Below are positions 46,035 to 57,006 of a stretch of DNA of 64,000 nt, in pieces (within the stretch, counting starts at the first letter, position 1; every line of letters starts with the position of its first letter). Location of the stretch: positions 1,390,481 through 1,454,480 of the forward strand of contig NZ_JAJKFQ010000005.1 in assembly GCF_020966635.1 (NCBI RefSeq). Reading direction: 5' to 3'. The notes beneath the pieces are model-generated. The model was not told the origin of the DNA. It worked only from the letters and a program-made list of their open reading frames with translations, and did not search any database. Made by a program: the position numbers and the translations under genes. Source of the stretch: Stieleria sp. JC731. GTDB taxonomy: Bacteria > Planctomycetota > Planctomycetia > Pirellulales > Pirellulaceae.

Positions 46035-46545
46035 CAACCGTCGCTATTTCGATGACGGATCAGTTTGATTGGTACCCATGAGCCGTAAAGACGTTCGCCT
46101 CGGTTGAGTGTTTCGGCAGCCGGAGGCTGCGATGCAGTGCGTCGCAAGGCGGGAGCCTAGCGACGAGTGCCTCATGCGAGGCTCCTCCCTCGCATGCAAT
46201 GTCTTCCAGGCTCCGCCTGCTGGTTTGAGAGTACTGGCGAAATCAACCGTCGCTAGCGCGATAGCGGCTCAGTTTGATTGGTGCCCCTGAGCCGTAAAGA
46301 CGTTCGCCTCGGTTGAGTGTTTTGGCAGCCAGAGGCTGCGATGCAGTGCGTCGCTAGGCGGGAGCCTAGCGACGAGTGCCTCGTGCGAGGCTCTTGCCTC
46401 GTATGCGATGTCTTCCAGGCTCCGCCTGTCGATTTGAGAGTACTGGCGAAAGTAACCGTCGCTAGCGCGATAGCGGCTCAGTTTGATCGGTGTCCTTGAG
46501 CCGCAAAGGCGCTAGCCTCGGTTGAGTGAACACGAGGCTTAACTG
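46035..46545. repeat. Tandem array of a 209-bp palindromic repeat (~2.5 copies)
   Basis: Equivalent points recur at 46108 and 46317 (209 bp apart), and the opening CAACCGTCGCTA... GGCTCA block recurs near 46035, 46245 and 46455. Each unit holds several hairpins, e.g. CGTCGCTAGGC (46348-46358) / GCCTAGCGACG (46363-46373). Ends are inverted: CAACCG...GGCTCA and TGAGCC...CGGTTG. Two 60-codon open frames in the array are repeat artefacts. Confidence 0.85.
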
Positions 46546-46596
46546 TTTACATGCACCCGTCGCCAGCGTGATGACGGCGCAGATGGGGCCAGTGCA

Positions 46597-47565
46597 CTAA
46601 CTGTAGTTTGGCGTTGGCGGGCGATAGTCACCAAGGTCGATCGACTTGAACCATTCAATCGTGCGCTGCAAACCTTCGGCAAGTTTGATCTTGGGTTCCC
46701 AACCCAGTTTCTCTTTCGCCAGCGAGATGTCTGGGCGGCGACGAGTCGGGTCGTCCGATGGGAGTGGACGCTGTACCAGTTTGCTTGACGAGCCTGAGAT
46801 CTCGATTACCAGTTCAGCCAATTCTTTGATGGTGAACTCATCGGGGTTGCCAATGTTGACTGGGCCGATGAAATCAGGCGTGTTCATCATGCCGATGATC
46901 GCATCAACCAAGTCGTCTCGGAAACAGAACGAACGGGTTTGTGAGCCATCGCCGAAGATCGTGATGTCTTCGCCGGCAAGTGCTTGACGGATAAAGTTCG
47001 AAACAACTCGTCCGTCAAATGGGTGCATTCGAGGACCGTAGGTGTTGAAGATCCGTACGATGCGAACGTCAACATTATTGCTGCGGTTGTAATCCATGAA
47101 CAAGGTTTCGGCGGCCCGTTTGCCTTCGTCGTAGCACGCGCGGATACCGATGGGGTTGACGCTGCCTCGATAACTTTCGGTCTGCGGGTGAATTTCCGGG
47201 TCGCCGTAAACTTCGCTGGTGCTGGCTTGCAGAATTCGAGCTCCGCATCGCTTTGCTACACCAAGCATGTTGATCGATCCCATGACGCTCGTCTTCATGG
47301 TCTTGATCGGGTTGAACTGATAATGGCCGGGGGCTGCGGGGCAGGCCATGTTGTAGATGCGGTCAACTTCCAAAAAAATTGGAAGTGTGATGTCGTGCCG
47401 AACGAGTTCGAAGTTGGGCCGATCGAGGAGGTGTGCGACGTTGGATTTTTGGCTTGTGAAAAAGTTATCCAAGCAAATAACGTCGTGACCTTCGTTTACG
47501 AGACGTTCGCAGATATACGATCCGAGAAAGCCCGCGCCGCCGGTGACTAAAATTCGTTCGATCAT
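46597..47565 (-). CDS. UDP-glucuronate decarboxylase-like NAD-dependent epimerase/dehydratase
   Basis: Extended SDR-family enzyme, 322 residues. The NAD fingerprint is [20 protein letters not shown]. The catalytic YxxxK is Tyr145-Lys149 in [27 protein letters not shown] and [20 protein letters not shown] match the UDP-glucuronic acid decarboxylase (UXS/UDP-xylose synthase) group. The family makes UDP-xylose for glycan synthesis, but GDP/dTDP-sugar epimerases are close relatives. The preceding gene on the same strand is panC, 34 bp away; its start codon is well separated, so they may be co-transcribed. Confidence 0.9.
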   Translation of the reverse strand: MIERILVTGGAGFLGSYICERLVNEGHDVICLDNFFTSQKSNVAHLLDRPNFELVRHDITLPIFLEVDRIYNMACPAAPGHYQFNPIKTMKTSVMGSINMLGVAKRCGARILQASTSEVYGDPEIHPQTESYRGSVNPIGIRACYDEGKRAAETLFMDYNRSNNVDVRIVRIFNTYGPRMHPFDGRVVSNFIRQALAGEDITIFGDGSQTRSFCFRDDLVDAIIGMMNTPDFIGPVNIGNPDEFTIKELAELVIEISGSSSKLVQRPLPSDDPTRRRPDISLAKEKLGWEPKIKLAEGLQRTIEWFKSIDLGDYRPPTPNYS

Positions 47566-47598
47566 GAGTCAGTTGATTCGTATTAAATCCCAGTTCGT

Positions 47599-48459
47599 TT
47601 ATTCGAACCGCAAAATGCAGTTATCAATTAATCGTGTGGTGCCGACATGAGCGGCAAGGAGGGTGACAGCGCTCGACTCAATTCGCTCGATCGGTTTGAG
47701 GCTCTGGCTGTCAACGATCACGGCATAGTCTACCCGATCGACCGTGTTCGTATTCGCTGCCGGCGGCAGGTGACGATGGAGAATCTCTGTTAGGGTTTTC
47801 ACCTCACGTTGTCCGCCCTTAAAGGCCGCTTCAACTTCCGCCAATGCTTGGGATAGGCACAGCGAACGTTGACGCTCGTCGACGTTTAAATACCGATTCC
47901 GACTGCTCATCGCCAGCCCATCCGCTTCGCGGACGATCGGACAGGAAACGATCTCAATCGGGACGTTCAGATCATCGACCATCGTTTCGATGACACGCAG
48001 CTGCTGAAAGTCTTTTTGCCCGAAGAAGGCGTGGCTTGCCGGCAAAATTTGAAACAGTTTTAAAACGACCGTCGCGACGCCGCGAAAATGTTCTGGGCGG
48101 AACTTTCCCTCCAGCGGCAATGCGACTTTGGGCGGCACCACCATCGTGCTCGATCCCGGGGGATACATTTCGTCGGTGCTGGGAATGAAGACCGCGTCGC
48201 AACCGGCATTGGTCAATTTTTCGAGGTCACGTTCGAGTGTTCGCGGGTATTTGTCGAGATCCTCTCCCGGAGCGAACTGTGTTGGATTCACGAAAATTGT
48301 TGCGATCGAATCGTCGCAGCGTGAGCGGCTCATCGCGACCAACGATAGGTGGCCATCATGAAGCGCCCCCATCGTGGGAACCAAGCCAACGGTATGGGAT
48401 TGCATCCGTCGTTGGAGTACGTATTCCTGGGCCTGACGGACGGTGTTCAGGATTTTCAT
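47599..48459 (-). CDS. panC: Pantothenate synthetase
   Basis: Condenses pantoate with beta-alanine using ATP to give pantothenate, the CoA precursor. The start MKILNTVRQAQEYV gives 286 residues (family ~280). The nucleotidyl-transferase fingerprint is VPTMGALHDGHLSLV (residues 27-41), followed by FVNPTQFAPGEDLDKYPRT, then RPEHFRGVATVVLKLFQI, FGQKDFQQLRVIETM and the KMSKS-like MSSRNRYL. All are canonical. An earlier frame start at 48507 adds 16 non-family residues. It precedes the decarboxylase gene on the same strand. Confidence 0.97.
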   Translation of the reverse strand: MKILNTVRQAQEYVLQRRMQSHTVGLVPTMGALHDGHLSLVAMSRSRCDDSIATIFVNPTQFAPGEDLDKYPRTLERDLEKLTNAGCDAVFIPSTDEMYPPGSSTMVVPPKVALPLEGKFRPEHFRGVATVVLKLFQILPASHAFFGQKDFQQLRVIETMVDDLNVPIEIVSCPIVREADGLAMSSRNRYLNVDERQRSLCLSQALAEVEAAFKGGQREVKTLTEILHRHLPPAANTNTVDRVDYAVIVDSQSLKPIERIESSAVTLLAAHVGTTRLIDNCILRFE

Positions 48460-48934
48460 ACGGACTGGTGCAAAGCGAATGGTGCAGACGAGCTGTGAAG
48501 TCAGCACGATAGCGGACCGCCGGGATTGTGGCTATCCGCGGTGCGCGATAACGGTTCAGGTGGTTGATTCCTGGCTGTCGCGTTTTTAATCGCGGTCGGT
48601 TTTATGAGCCGCTTTGGCATTAGCCACGGTTGTGTGCATTGGGCAGCCTGGAGGCTGCATCCAGTGCGTGGCAAGGCGGTAGCCCTGCCACGAGAAACAA
48701 GCAACCGTCGCTAGCGCGATAACGGCTCAGGTGGTTGATTCCTGAGTGTCGCATTTTGAATTGCGGTCAGTTTTGTGAGCCGCGTTGGCGCTAGCCGCGG
48801 TTGTGTGCATTGGTCAGCCTGGAGGCTGCGTCCAGTGCGTGGCAAGGCGGGAGCCTTGCTGCGAGAAACAAGCAACCGTCGCTAGTGCGATAACGGCTCA
48901 TGTGGGGTTCCGTTTAACGATGCGATACACGTCG
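48460..48934. other. Intergenic region filled by a palindromic repeat
   Basis: It separates panC from the bifunctional-nuclease-domain gene; the repeat array at 48540-48905 occupies most of it. No gene was found. Confidence 0.5.
48540..48905. repeat. Tandem array of a 171-bp palindromic repeat (two copies)
   Basis: The block GGTGGTTGATTCCTG starts near 48559 and again near 48730, 171 bp apart. Ends are inverted: CAACCGTCGCTAGCGCGATA ACGGCTCA against TGAGCC...GCGCTAGC...CGGTTG. The 28-nt left arm is shared with the 209-bp array at 46035, so both belong to one family. Internal hairpins include GCAAGGC/GCCTTGC. Confidence 0.85.
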
Positions 48935-49354
48935 CTACGGCAGACTCGACGTTGCTTCGTCCAAAACATGTTCTGCGACATAGATCGGCAAGGGAGGTGA
49001 GAACGTCACCGCGACTGCGATCGCATCGCTGGGGCGGGAATCGATTTCGACGATGTCTCCATCCTCCGTTTCCAAACGCAATTGCGCGAAATACGTTTGG
49101 TTGCTCAAGTCACTGATCACAACGCTATGGATTTGTGCCCCCAAGGCCTCGGCAGTTTGCACGACAAGGTCATGCGTCAACGGTCGTGGCGGAGTGTACC
49201 CGTCCTCTTTGACACGACGATCGATATTGGTCGCTTCAAAAATGCCGATCAGGATTGGGAATTCACGTTCGCCATCGACCTCGCGGAGATAGATGACTTG
49301 GCTTTCGGTAAGCTCGGAAATGATAATCCGAGCGAGTTGCATTTCGACGGGCAT
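48935..49354 (-). CDS. Bifunctional nuclease (BFN) domain protein
   Basis: A single BFN/DUF151 domain: MQLARIIISELTESQVIYLR, then FPILIGIFEATNIDRRV, LTHDLVVQTAEALGAQIHSV and SRPSDAIAVAVTF, ending in the acidic IYVAEHVLDEA. The family is found in bacteria and plants; nuclease activity is reported for a plant member, while bacterial roles are poorly known. 139 residues with the start MPVEMQLAR; an upstream frame adds a 36-residue segment judged non-coding. Cytoplasmic. It stands between a repeat array and the glgB region. Confidence 0.9.
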   Translation of the reverse strand: MPVEMQLARIIISELTESQVIYLREVDGEREFPILIGIFEATNIDRRVKEDGYTPPRPLTHDLVVQTAEALGAQIHSVVISDLSNQTYFAQLRLETEDGDIVEIDSRPSDAIAVAVTFSPPLPIYVAEHVLDEATSSLP

Positions 49355-49628
49355 GGTTTGACGAGCCTGAAGTGAGGTCACCACCAAAAATAAGGGACTC
49401 GCGGCAAGCGGGGGATCAAGATGATTGGATGCCGCAAGGTCCATCGTCGCGATCGGCGACATACTTCATCATATCAGTTTGACGCTAACTGTATTGCCAT
49501 AATGCGTGCGCCGACTTAGCAGAATCGACGACGTTTTCTATCCCTTGCGGCGGGCTGCCCTGCGAGCAACCCGCGTGCGATTTGGCAGAATCAGAAATAC
49601 AAGCTGGTCGAAATGATCCTTGGTACCG

Positions 49629-51878
49629 CTACACTTCCCGACGGAAGATGGTTACACCCAATGGTGGTAGCGTTACTTCGATGCTGTCTTTGCGTCCGTG
49701 GTGACCGTTCCCTGTTGTTTTGCTACCGGGATAGTTGCCAACGTTCGATCCGCCGTATCGATCACTATCGCTGTTGAAGATTTCTTTCCAGAAACCACTC
49801 TTGTCCACACCGACTTTATAGTTGTGGCGGACTACCGGAGTGAAGTTGCAGCAGATCAAAACGGGTTCGGTGCCTTCGAGTCCCTTGCGTAGGTAGACCA
49901 ACGTGCTTTCTTCCCAGTTCATGCAGTCGACCCATTCGAAGCCTTCGGAGCTGAAGTCCAGTTCGTGCAACGCTGGGTTTTCCAGGACGACGCGGTTCAG
50001 GTCGGAAATCAATTCCTGGATGCCGCGATGGGATTCGAAGTCTAGCAGCAGCCAATCGGGGCCATCGTCATGGTTCCACTCGTTCCACTGCCCAAGCTCG
50101 CCACCCATGAACAGCAGCTTCTTGCCAGGGTGCGTCCACATGTAGCTGTAGAGCAAACGCAGGTTGGCAAACTTTTGCCACATGTCGCCGGTCATCTGGC
50201 TCAGCAATGCGCCTTTGCCGTGAACGACTTCGTCATGCGAAAGCGGAAGCATGAAGTTCTCGGTGAACGCATAAATCATGCTGAACGTCAAATCGTTTTG
50301 ATGGTGACCACGGTGCACCGGTTCACGATGCATGTAGGTCAGCGTGTCGTTCATCCAGCCCATGTTCCACTTGTAGGTGAAACCGAGACCTCCATCGAAC
50401 ACCGGACGCGAAACACCAGGCCAAGCGGTTGATTCTTCGGCGATTGTGACCGCACCAGGATGATGCTCGTGGACCGCAACGTTGAACTCACGCAAGAACT
50501 CGATCGCTTCGAGGTTTTCGCGTCCGCCGTATTGGTTGGGGATCCACTCGCCAGCTTCGCGGCTGTAATCGAGGTATAGCATTGACGCGACCGCATCGAC
50601 TCGCAAACCATCGATGTGGTATTTCTCTAGCCAGAACAGCGCGTTGGCGACCAAGAAGTTGCGAACTTCGTTACGTCCGAAGTTGAAGATCATCGTTCCC
50701 CAGTCAGGGTGCTCGCCCTGACGTGGATCTGCGTGTTCGTACAGAGCGGACCCGTCAAAGCGTCGCAAGCCATGAGCATCTTTAGGGAAGTGGGCCGGGA
50801 CCCAATCCACGATGATGCCGATGTCGTGCTGGTGAAGGTAATCGACGAAGTACATGAAGTCGTCGGGGCTTCCGTGACGGGAAGTCGGGGCGAAGTAACC
50901 GACGGTTTGATATCCCCAAGATCCTGTGAAGGGGTGCTCGGTGATGGGCAACAATTCCACGTGGGTGAAATTCATGCGATGGCAGTAATCTGCCAAGCGA
51001 TGCGCAAGATCACGATAGTCGAGCCATCCGTGGGTTCGGCCCGGGCCTTTTTGCCAGCTACCGAGGTGGCACTCGTAGACATTCATTGGGACGTGCATCG
51101 GGTCCATACCCGATCGTCGTTCCATCCACTCGCTGTCGCTCCACTGATAACTGTTCAGATCGCATACGATCGAAGCTGTAAGCGGAGGCAGTTCCGCTGC
51201 AAAACCGACAGGGTCAGTCTTGTCGACCCACTGGCCGTGCTGATCGAGGATGCGGAATTTGTATTTCTGGCCGACAGTTACACCGGGGACGAACAGTTCC
51301 CAGATACCAACCGATTGATCTAGTTTGGCGACGTGAGCCCGACCGTCCCATCCGTTGAAGTCGCCGACGATTTGCACGACGCGGGCGTTTGGCGCCCAGA
51401 CGGCGAAATTGACACCGTCGTCATCTCCCACGGTACGTAGTTGCGCTCCCAGGGAGTCGTACAAACGATAGTGCTTGCCTTCGCCGAGGAGGTATCTGTC
51501 GTAATCAGAAATGATCGACGGGATCGCGTAGGGATCGGCAATATCGATCACTTTTCCGTTCTTATCAGCCATTTGAATTCGATAGGTTGCGTGGTCAATG
51601 GATGTGGCTGCATCATTATGGCTTAGTCGCCCGACGTCGACCGCCCCCTCGCAAATGGCTTCATAAAAGCCCGCAGGGTGCAGTTTACGCATCTGTCGGC
51701 GCACTCCGCTAACGCGGTCGATGACCCAAGCCGCTTGCGCGTCAGGCAAAAAGCTGCGAACAGCGATAGCCTTGCCGCCACGATAATCAACCGGATGCGG
51801 TCCCAGGATGGAAGAAGGATTTTCCAGGTGACCGTCAATCAGTCGTCCTAACTCTGAAAGGTTGACCTGTGTTTGCAT
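49629..51878 (-). CDS. glgB: 1,4-alpha-glucan branching enzyme
   Basis: Introduces alpha-1,6 branches into glycogen. 749 residues with the full GlgB layout: N-terminal beta module (1-150), CBM48 ([20 protein letters not shown], around 158-177), then the GH13 barrel. Catalytic nucleophile Asp428 is in [18 protein letters not shown]; acid/base Glu481 in [12 protein letters not shown]; the third Asp region is [34 protein letters not shown] is the branching-enzyme signature. No glgA/glgC in the window. Likely its own transcript, with the RNase H-fold gene 61 bp upstream on the same strand possibly sharing it. Confidence 0.97.
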   Translation of the reverse strand: MQTQVNLSELGRLIDGHLENPSSILGPHPVDYRGGKAIAVRSFLPDAQAAWVIDRVSGVRRQMRKLHPAGFYEAICEGAVDVGRLSHNDAATSIDHATYRIQMADKNGKVIDIADPYAIPSIISDYDRYLLGEGKHYRLYDSLGAQLRTVGDDDGVNFAVWAPNARVVQIVGDFNGWDGRAHVAKLDQSVGIWELFVPGVTVGQKYKFRILDQHGQWVDKTDPVGFAAELPPLTASIVCDLNSYQWSDSEWMERRSGMDPMHVPMNVYECHLGSWQKGPGRTHGWLDYRDLAHRLADYCHRMNFTHVELLPITEHPFTGSWGYQTVGYFAPTSRHGSPDDFMYFVDYLHQHDIGIIVDWVPAHFPKDAHGLRRFDGSALYEHADPRQGEHPDWGTMIFNFGRNEVRNFLVANALFWLEKYHIDGLRVDAVASMLYLDYSREAGEWIPNQYGGRENLEAIEFLREFNVAVHEHHPGAVTIAEESTAWPGVSRPVFDGGLGFTYKWNMGWMNDTLTYMHREPVHRGHHQNDLTFSMIYAFTENFMLPLSHDEVVHGKGALLSQMTGDMWQKFANLRLLYSYMWTHPGKKLLFMGGELGQWNEWNHDDGPDWLLLDFESHRGIQELISDLNRVVLENPALHELDFSSEGFEWVDCMNWEESTLVYLRKGLEGTEPVLICCNFTPVVRHNYKVGVDKSGFWKEIFNSDSDRYGGSNVGNYPGSKTTGNGHHGRKDSIEVTLPPLGVTIFRREV

Positions 51879-51939
51879 GTCCCTAAATACTGTCAGTCAG
51901 TGGAAAGAAAACGCTCTGGTTGGTCAAATAGCGACCGAT

Positions 51940-52731
51940 TTATTCTGCATTAAGATCTTCGGCGGTGAATCGACCGCGACGCTTCGCCGTAACATGGCGG
52001 CGCGCCGTCGGACCGTCGAAAGTCAATGTTCCCGAGTCAGACTGGACAGCATCTTGGGCCAGCAAGCGACGCAGCCGTGAGCTGGGTGCTGGCACGATGC
52101 TTGGTCGGTGACTCGGCGTTGGCGGACTGTCAATCCGCAATTGTGGTTCATTGAACGCTTGCCGAGTCTCCGGACGATTCGTGATGGCTGCATCTTTTGT
52201 ACCAGCGTCATTTGAACCACGGCCCACCAAGCAAGAACTGACCAGGCATGCCTGGACTGTATGGATGTCGAGAGCACGATCGATCCGTCGCCATAGGTCC
52301 GCATGTTGGACAGCGACACGACGACCGAAGTGATCCCAAACGAAGTTGTTTTGTCGCCAGCGTGGTAGCGACTTTGAAAGCGAACGAATCAAGTACCGAT
52401 TGGTGCTCAATAGTGTGACTGTCGATGGTCCATCGATCGCTTCAAGGCCGCGTACGGCGGCGAGCAATGTCAACCGATTGAGGTCGCCAAAGTCATTGTC
52501 GTCCGCATCAAGAATCAGCTGCCCGCTGTTGTCTTCGAGTGCGAATCGCCAGTGACCGTCGGTCAATGTGGTCGATCTCGCTTCACAGACCAACAAGAAC
52601 TGCGTCTGAATTGTTTGTCCACAATGAGAGGGCATTCCAAAACTTGGTACGGCAAGGGGAAGGTTTTGTAAGGCTCGGTTGCTCTCGATCACTGACGGAT
52701 CGGATGCTTCAGTCGGGTCTGATAGCTTCAC
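51940..52731 (-). CDS. RNase H-fold protein, probably catalytically inactive (263 aa)
   Basis: The segment from residue 45 to 160 follows the RNase HI fold in order: LLVCEARSTT (strand 1), HWRFALEDNSGQLI, LNRLTLLAAVRGLEAIDG (helix A), VTLLSTNRYLIRSL (strand 4) and AVQHADLWRRIDRALD. The catalytic Asp10/Glu48/Asp70 positions of RNase HI appear here as Glu50, Thr88 and Thr110, so the active site looks lost. The C-terminal ~100 residues are low-complexity and end in a basic RRHVTAKRRGRF. The start is GTG, overlapping the stop of a 73-codon gene upstream (GTGA), implying coupled translation. Role unknown; nucleic-acid binding without cleavage is one possibility. Confidence 0.75.
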   Translation of the reverse strand: MKLSDPTEASDPSVIESNRALQNLPLAVPSFGMPSHCGQTIQTQFLLVCEARSTTLTDGHWRFALEDNSGQLILDADDNDFGDLNRLTLLAAVRGLEAIDGPSTVTLLSTNRYLIRSLSKSLPRWRQNNFVWDHFGRRVAVQHADLWRRIDRALDIHTVQACLVSSCLVGRGSNDAGTKDAAITNRPETRQAFNEPQLRIDSPPTPSHRPSIVPAPSSRLRRLLAQDAVQSDSGTLTFDGPTARRHVTAKRRGRFTAEDLNAE

Positions 52732-52949
52732 GATTCGCGGCTCCGTAGGTATTGGACCAACATCGGTTGAGTCATCGTTGTTAAGTCCAGTGCTTCAATT
52801 GGAGAGACGACAAACGGACGGCATCTGGCGGCCGGCTTCAGCGGAGGTCGAAGCATCGGCCGCCAGATACCGACACCAAGCTGGCCCGCAAGATTGGGAG
52901 GGGCGAGCTCGCTTGGTGTCGCAATGATGGACTCGTCAAACTCCGCCAT
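52728..52949 (-). CDS. Small protein, translationally coupled to the RNase H-fold gene (73 aa)
   Basis: MAEFDESIIATPSELAPPNL at the N-terminus, then a Pro-rich middle (RPMLRPPLKPAARCRPFVVS) and a short helix LDLTTMTQPMLVQYLRSRES. Its TGA overlaps the GTG of the next gene in a GTGA arrangement, the same style as the other coupled genes here. It matches no family I know and has no signal peptide. The overlap is the main support; length alone is weak. Confidence 0.5.
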   Translation of the reverse strand: MAEFDESIIATPSELAPPNLAGQLGVGIWRPMLRPPLKPAARCRPFVVSPIEALDLTTMTQPMLVQYLRSRES

Positions 52950-53317
52950 GTCGCCAAAGTTTGTCTAGTAGAATTCGTTTCCCTCAATTCACCGCTGACG
53001 ACACGACGTTCCCATTCGGTACAATCGGTACGGTTTCCGATCGCCTCGGATGCTGATCATCGAAACGTGAAGCCAATCGCCGATACGAATGCCTTTCGAC
53101 GAGTTGGCATCAATGCGCTCGAGTTACCGCCGAACATGGTTGTTTCAAGAACGCTTGATGGGGGCCGAGGTATGGCGACTAAAAACATGGTCGCCCCCGC
53201 CTGATCGTGTATGCCTGAGGGCAAGCGCATTGCGACGCAGTGGCGGGATTGAAAAAGCAATCGCTTTGGGCAACGATTTGTGTTTCCAATCCGAACCAGT
53301 TTGAATACGTCTATCCA
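52950..53317. other. Divergent intergenic region
   Basis: It lies between the 73-residue gene (minus) and the cysteine-cluster gene (plus). Frames on both strands are open in part but carry no motif. No site was identified. Confidence 0.35.
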
Positions 53318-53779
53318 ATGTCGGCCGAGAAAAAGCCTTCCCGAAAATCTGCAAAGAAGCGAACAACAAAGCTTCCTTGGTACAGCGAAGGGCTGAGTTT
53401 CGAATGTACCCAATGCGGATTGTGTTGTAGCGGTGAACCCGGGTACGTCTGGGTTGATGACAGTGAAATCGCTGCCATGGCAAAGCAAATGCAGATGGAA
53501 TTGGATGACTTTGAATCCAAGTTCATTCGCAAGGTCGGAGCCGACAAAAGCTTGCGGGAGTATCCCGATGGCGACTGCATTCTGCTGGATCCAGAAAAAA
53601 GGACGTGCTTGGTCTATCAGGCAAGGCCGATCCAGTGTCGCACTTGGCCGTTTTGGGATTCCAATCTGAGTTCAAAAAAAGACTGGAAGGAAACCTGCGA
53701 AGCCTGCCCGGGTGCCGGTAAAGGTAAGCTTTACACATTCGAGCAGATTGAAGTTCAACGCAAAGAGAAAAGCGTTTAG
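53318..53779 (+). CDS. YkgJ-family cysteine-cluster protein
   Basis: Family with a conserved cysteine cluster that binds zinc or an iron-sulfur centre. Here: FECTQCGLCCSGEPGYVWV, later CLVYQARPIQCRTWPFW, and a final CEACPG. The start MSAEKKPSRKSAKKRTT gives a basic N-terminus and 153 residues; a frame starting 26 codons earlier is possible but unlikely. Cytoplasmic. Function of the family is not settled; some members are methyltransferase or protein-modifying partners, which cannot be claimed here. Confidence 0.88.
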   Translation: MSAEKKPSRKSAKKRTTKLPWYSEGLSFECTQCGLCCSGEPGYVWVDDSEIAAMAKQMQMELDDFESKFIRKVGADKSLREYPDGDCILLDPEKRTCLVYQARPIQCRTWPFWDSNLSSKKDWKETCEACPGAGKGKLYTFEQIEVQRKEKSV

Positions 53780-53929
53780 CGGTTCGATGCGTAGACGCGA
53801 AAAGCGTTTTCCCGTGAACGCAAGTCAAAGCGAACAGTCGGTAAGATCGAATCGACACTCTGAAACTCTGTTATCATGCGCTGAATAAATATTCCAGCGT
53901 AGGCGACACTCTTGTCACGGCGGTAATCA

Positions 53930-55426
53930 ATGAGTTTCATCGTTGCTTTAGATCAAGGCACCACCAGTTGCAGGGCCATTGCGGTCGACGAAGCCGGCAA
54001 CATTCTGGGGATCAAGCAGAAAGAGTTCACGCAGCACTTTCCCAAGTCTGGTTGGGTGGAGCACGATGCCAACGAGATTTGGGAGACTCAGCTGGAGGTC
54101 ACCAGGACGCTGTTGGCCGCATTGAATCTTTCCGCTTCAGAAATCGAAGGAATCGGAATTACTAACCAGCGAGAGACGACGGTGATCTGGGATCGCCAGA
54201 CCGGTGTTCCGATCCACAACGCAATCGTCTGGCAAGATCGACGAACATCAGCGGAATGTCAGCGATTGATTTCAGAAGGTGCAAACCAAACCGTTCAAGA
54301 TAAAACGGGGTTGCTGATCGACCCGTATTTCTGTGCCACAAAGATCGGTTGGATTCTCGACCACGTCAGTGGTGCTAGGCAGCGAGCCGAACGTGGCGAG
54401 CTTGCGTTCGGAACGATCGATAGCTGGCTCATTTGGAATCTTACCGGAGGGCAATTGCACATCGCTGATGTGACCAATGCGTCTCGAACGATGTTGATGA
54501 ATTTGCACACCGGCCAGTGGGACGACGGTCTGTTGCGGCTATTTAATGTCCCACATTCTCTGTTGCCCACGATCCAGCCCGCGTGTGCGATCTATGGCGA
54601 AACCAAAGAATCACTCTTTGGCGGTCCCATCAAAGTTGCCGGATCAGCTGGTGACCAGCAAGCAGCTTTATTCGGACAGAATTGCTCGAAGCCCGGGATG
54701 GCAAAAAACACCTACGGAACCGGTTGTTTCATGCTGATGAATATTGGCGAACAGCCGCAATCTTCTCAGCACAAGCTTCTGACAACCGTCGCGGCTAGCC
54801 CGGACAGCACTTCAACCTTTGCGTTCGAAGGCAGTGTGTTTATTGCCGGTGCCGCGGTTCAGTGGCTGCGCGACGGACTGGGGATGATCAAATCCTCGTC
54901 CGAAGTCGAATCGTTGGCGGCGACGGTTGATGACACCGATGGTGTTTACTTGGTGCCGGCGTTCAGCGGGCTGGGAGCACCGCATTGGGATTCGGAGGCT
55001 CGCGGAACAATCGTCGGGATGACCCGTGGGACCACCCGTGCTCATATTGCTAGGGCAGCACTGGAAGGCATCGCGTTTCAAGTCGCCGACGTTCTTGATG
55101 CGATGCAAAACGATGCCGGCGAACAGATCCGCGAACTGCGTGTCGACGGTGGTGCGGCGGCGAACGATCTGCTGATGCAATTTCAAGCCGACATTATGCA
55201 AACGCCCGTGGTCCGTCCGAAAACGACCGAAACGACAGTCATGGGCGCGGCGTACCTGGCAGGTTTGGCAACCGGTTTCTTTCCAACGATTGATTCGATC
55301 GAATCGGTTTGGCAGGTCGATCGAAAATTCGAGCCGCAAATGAGGGCCAGCGAAGTCGAGAGTCGTCGACAACGTTGGGCCGAAGCACTGAAGCGTTCAC
55401 AGCACTGGGAGACCGTCAGCGAATGA
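53930..55426 (+). CDS. glpK: Glycerol kinase
   Basis: ATP-dependent phosphorylation of glycerol to sn-glycerol 3-phosphate. 498 residues, FGGY family. The N-terminal ATP-fold signature is [38 protein letters not shown] and [14 protein letters not shown] match GlpK; the second FGGY-type signature is [20 protein letters not shown]. The C-terminal [18 protein letters not shown] is canonical. The stop overlaps the next gene's ATG (ATGA), so glycerol kinase and G3P dehydrogenase are coupled in one operon. No glpF transporter is present here. Confidence 0.97.
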   Translation: MSFIVALDQGTTSCRAIAVDEAGNILGIKQKEFTQHFPKSGWVEHDANEIWETQLEVTRTLLAALNLSASEIEGIGITNQRETTVIWDRQTGVPIHNAIVWQDRRTSAECQRLISEGANQTVQDKTGLLIDPYFCATKIGWILDHVSGARQRAERGELAFGTIDSWLIWNLTGGQLHIADVTNASRTMLMNLHTGQWDDGLLRLFNVPHSLLPTIQPACAIYGETKESLFGGPIKVAGSAGDQQAALFGQNCSKPGMAKNTYGTGCFMLMNIGEQPQSSQHKLLTTVAASPDSTSTFAFEGSVFIAGAAVQWLRDGLGMIKSSSEVESLAATVDDTDGVYLVPAFSGLGAPHWDSEARGTIVGMTRGTTRAHIARAALEGIAFQVADVLDAMQNDAGEQIRELRVDGGAAANDLLMQFQADIMQTPVVRPKTTETTVMGAAYLAGLATGFFPTIDSIESVWQVDRKFEPQMRASEVESRRQRWAEALKRSQHWETVSE

Positions 55427-57006
55427 CGATTCAACTGGATCGGGCAACATCGATTGAACAAATTTCGACCCGCTGCAAGCCTTGGGATATCGCGATCATT
55501 GGTGGCGGTGCGACCGGTGTCGGAATCGCGATGGATGCCGCCAGTCGAGGGCTGGATGTGGTGCTGTTAGAGCGATTGGATTTCGGAAGTGGCACGTCGA
55601 GCCGAAGTACCAAATTGGTTCATGGGGGCGTCCGCTATCTAAAACAGGGTAACGTCACGTTGGTCTACGATGCGTTACAAGAGCGAACTCTGTTGAAGAA
55701 CAACGCTCCGCACTTGGTCCATGATCGTGCGTTCGTCATCCCGTGTAAAAATTTACGCGAATGGCTGTTCTATGGTGTGGGCCTGAAAGCGTATGACGCA
55801 TTGTCGGTGCGCAATAGCTTTGGACGCTCGCATTTCGTCTCCGCCAATTCGGCAATCGACTGCTCACCTGGACTTCGTAAAGAACTGCTCTACGGAGGCG
55901 TGGTGTATCACGATGGCCAGTTTGATGACACTCGATTGCTGATCAATATGCTACAGACCGCCGCCGAATGTGGTGCTTGTGTGGCGAACTACATCAACGT
56001 GGACGGTTTGCTTAAATCTGATCAGGGGCAAGTGAACGGAGTGACCGTCACCGATATCGAGACGGGAAGCCACTGCGAAGTCTTAGCCAAGTCCGTCATC
56101 AACGCTGCCGGCCCATTCTGTGACGAAGTCCGCCGTATGGATCAAGCCGATTCCGAAGCGATGGTGGCGGCTAGCCAAGGCATCCACTTGGTGCTTCCCA
56201 TCGAGTTTTTCCCTGGTGACCGGGCAATGATTGTCCCCAAAACCTCCGATGGGCGAGTTATCTTTATCGTTCCATGGCACGGTCACGCGATCGTCGGTAC
56301 GACGGACACAGCGATACCGAAAGCGGTTGAGGAGCCATCGGCTCAGAAGGACGAGATTCAGTTTCTGTTGGACACAGCGTCACAATATCTGACGAAGACA
56401 CCAACGGTGAATGATGTCCTCAGCGTCTTCACAGGGATTCGTCCGCTGGTGAAGGCCGACAAGTCCAGCAAGACATCGTCGTTATCGCGTGACCATGTCA
56501 TCAGAATTTCCGATTCCGGCTTGGTCACCATTACGGGCGGGAAATGGACGACTGTGCGAAAAATGGCTGAGGACTGTGTTGACCAGACAATTGCACATGC
56601 AGGTTTAAACCAAACACCTTGTCGAACGAAGGACCTCGCGATCCACGCCGCAACCAGTGCCGGTGGAGGTGTCCGGTCACACTATGGGACGGACTTGATC
56701 GAAATCGAAAAACTGGAACAAGAACATCCCGATCTTGCGGAGCGGATTGATGCGGCGCTGCCCATCTATAAGTCTGAAGTCGTCTGGGCCACACGCTACG
56801 AGATGGCAAGGGGTATCGACGATGTGCTCGCCCGTCGAACCCGTGCCCTGTTCTTGAATACCGCCGCCGCACGAAGAGCCGCACCGATGGTCGCCAGCCT
56901 GATGGCGAATGAGCTAAACCTTGACCAGAACTGGGTTGAGAAGCAGCTTGAAAAATTCGAGGCTTTGGCGAAACACTACGACGTCAAGTCTTTGATGGGA
57001 CTATAG
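55423..57006 (+). CDS. glpD: Aerobic glycerol-3-phosphate dehydrogenase
   Basis: FAD enzyme oxidising G3P to dihydroxyacetone phosphate and feeding electrons to the quinone pool. The FAD fold is [20 protein letters not shown] followed by [20 protein letters not shown] and [11 protein letters not shown], the GlpD signature. [17 protein letters not shown] and the C-terminal domain (WTVEKQ-like, [20 protein letters not shown]) are typical. 527 residues. The start [11 protein letters not shown] overlaps the glpK stop by 4 bp; a longer frame inside glpK is rejected. It forms a glycerol-use operon with glpK. Confidence 0.96.
   Translation: MTIQLDRATSIEQISTRCKPWDIAIIGGGATGVGIAMDAASRGLDVVLLERLDFGSGTSSRSTKLVHGGVRYLKQGNVTLVYDALQERTLLKNNAPHLVHDRAFVIPCKNLREWLFYGVGLKAYDALSVRNSFGRSHFVSANSAIDCSPGLRKELLYGGVVYHDGQFDDTRLLINMLQTAAECGACVANYINVDGLLKSDQGQVNGVTVTDIETGSHCEVLAKSVINAAGPFCDEVRRMDQADSEAMVAASQGIHLVLPIEFFPGDRAMIVPKTSDGRVIFIVPWHGHAIVGTTDTAIPKAVEEPSAQKDEIQFLLDTASQYLTKTPTVNDVLSVFTGIRPLVKADKSSKTSSLSRDHVIRISDSGLVTITGGKWTTVRKMAEDCVDQTIAHAGLNQTPCRTKDLAIHAATSAGGGVRSHYGTDLIEIEKLEQEHPDLAERIDAALPIYKSEVVWATRYEMARGIDDVLARRTRALFLNTAAARRAAPMVASLMANELNLDQNWVEKQLEKFEALAKHYDVKSLMGL

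Noticed and set aside
46108-46499. Two 60-codon plus-strand frames (209 bp apart) of similar peptides
   Set aside because: Artefacts of the tandem palindromic repeat; hairpins fill the sequence.
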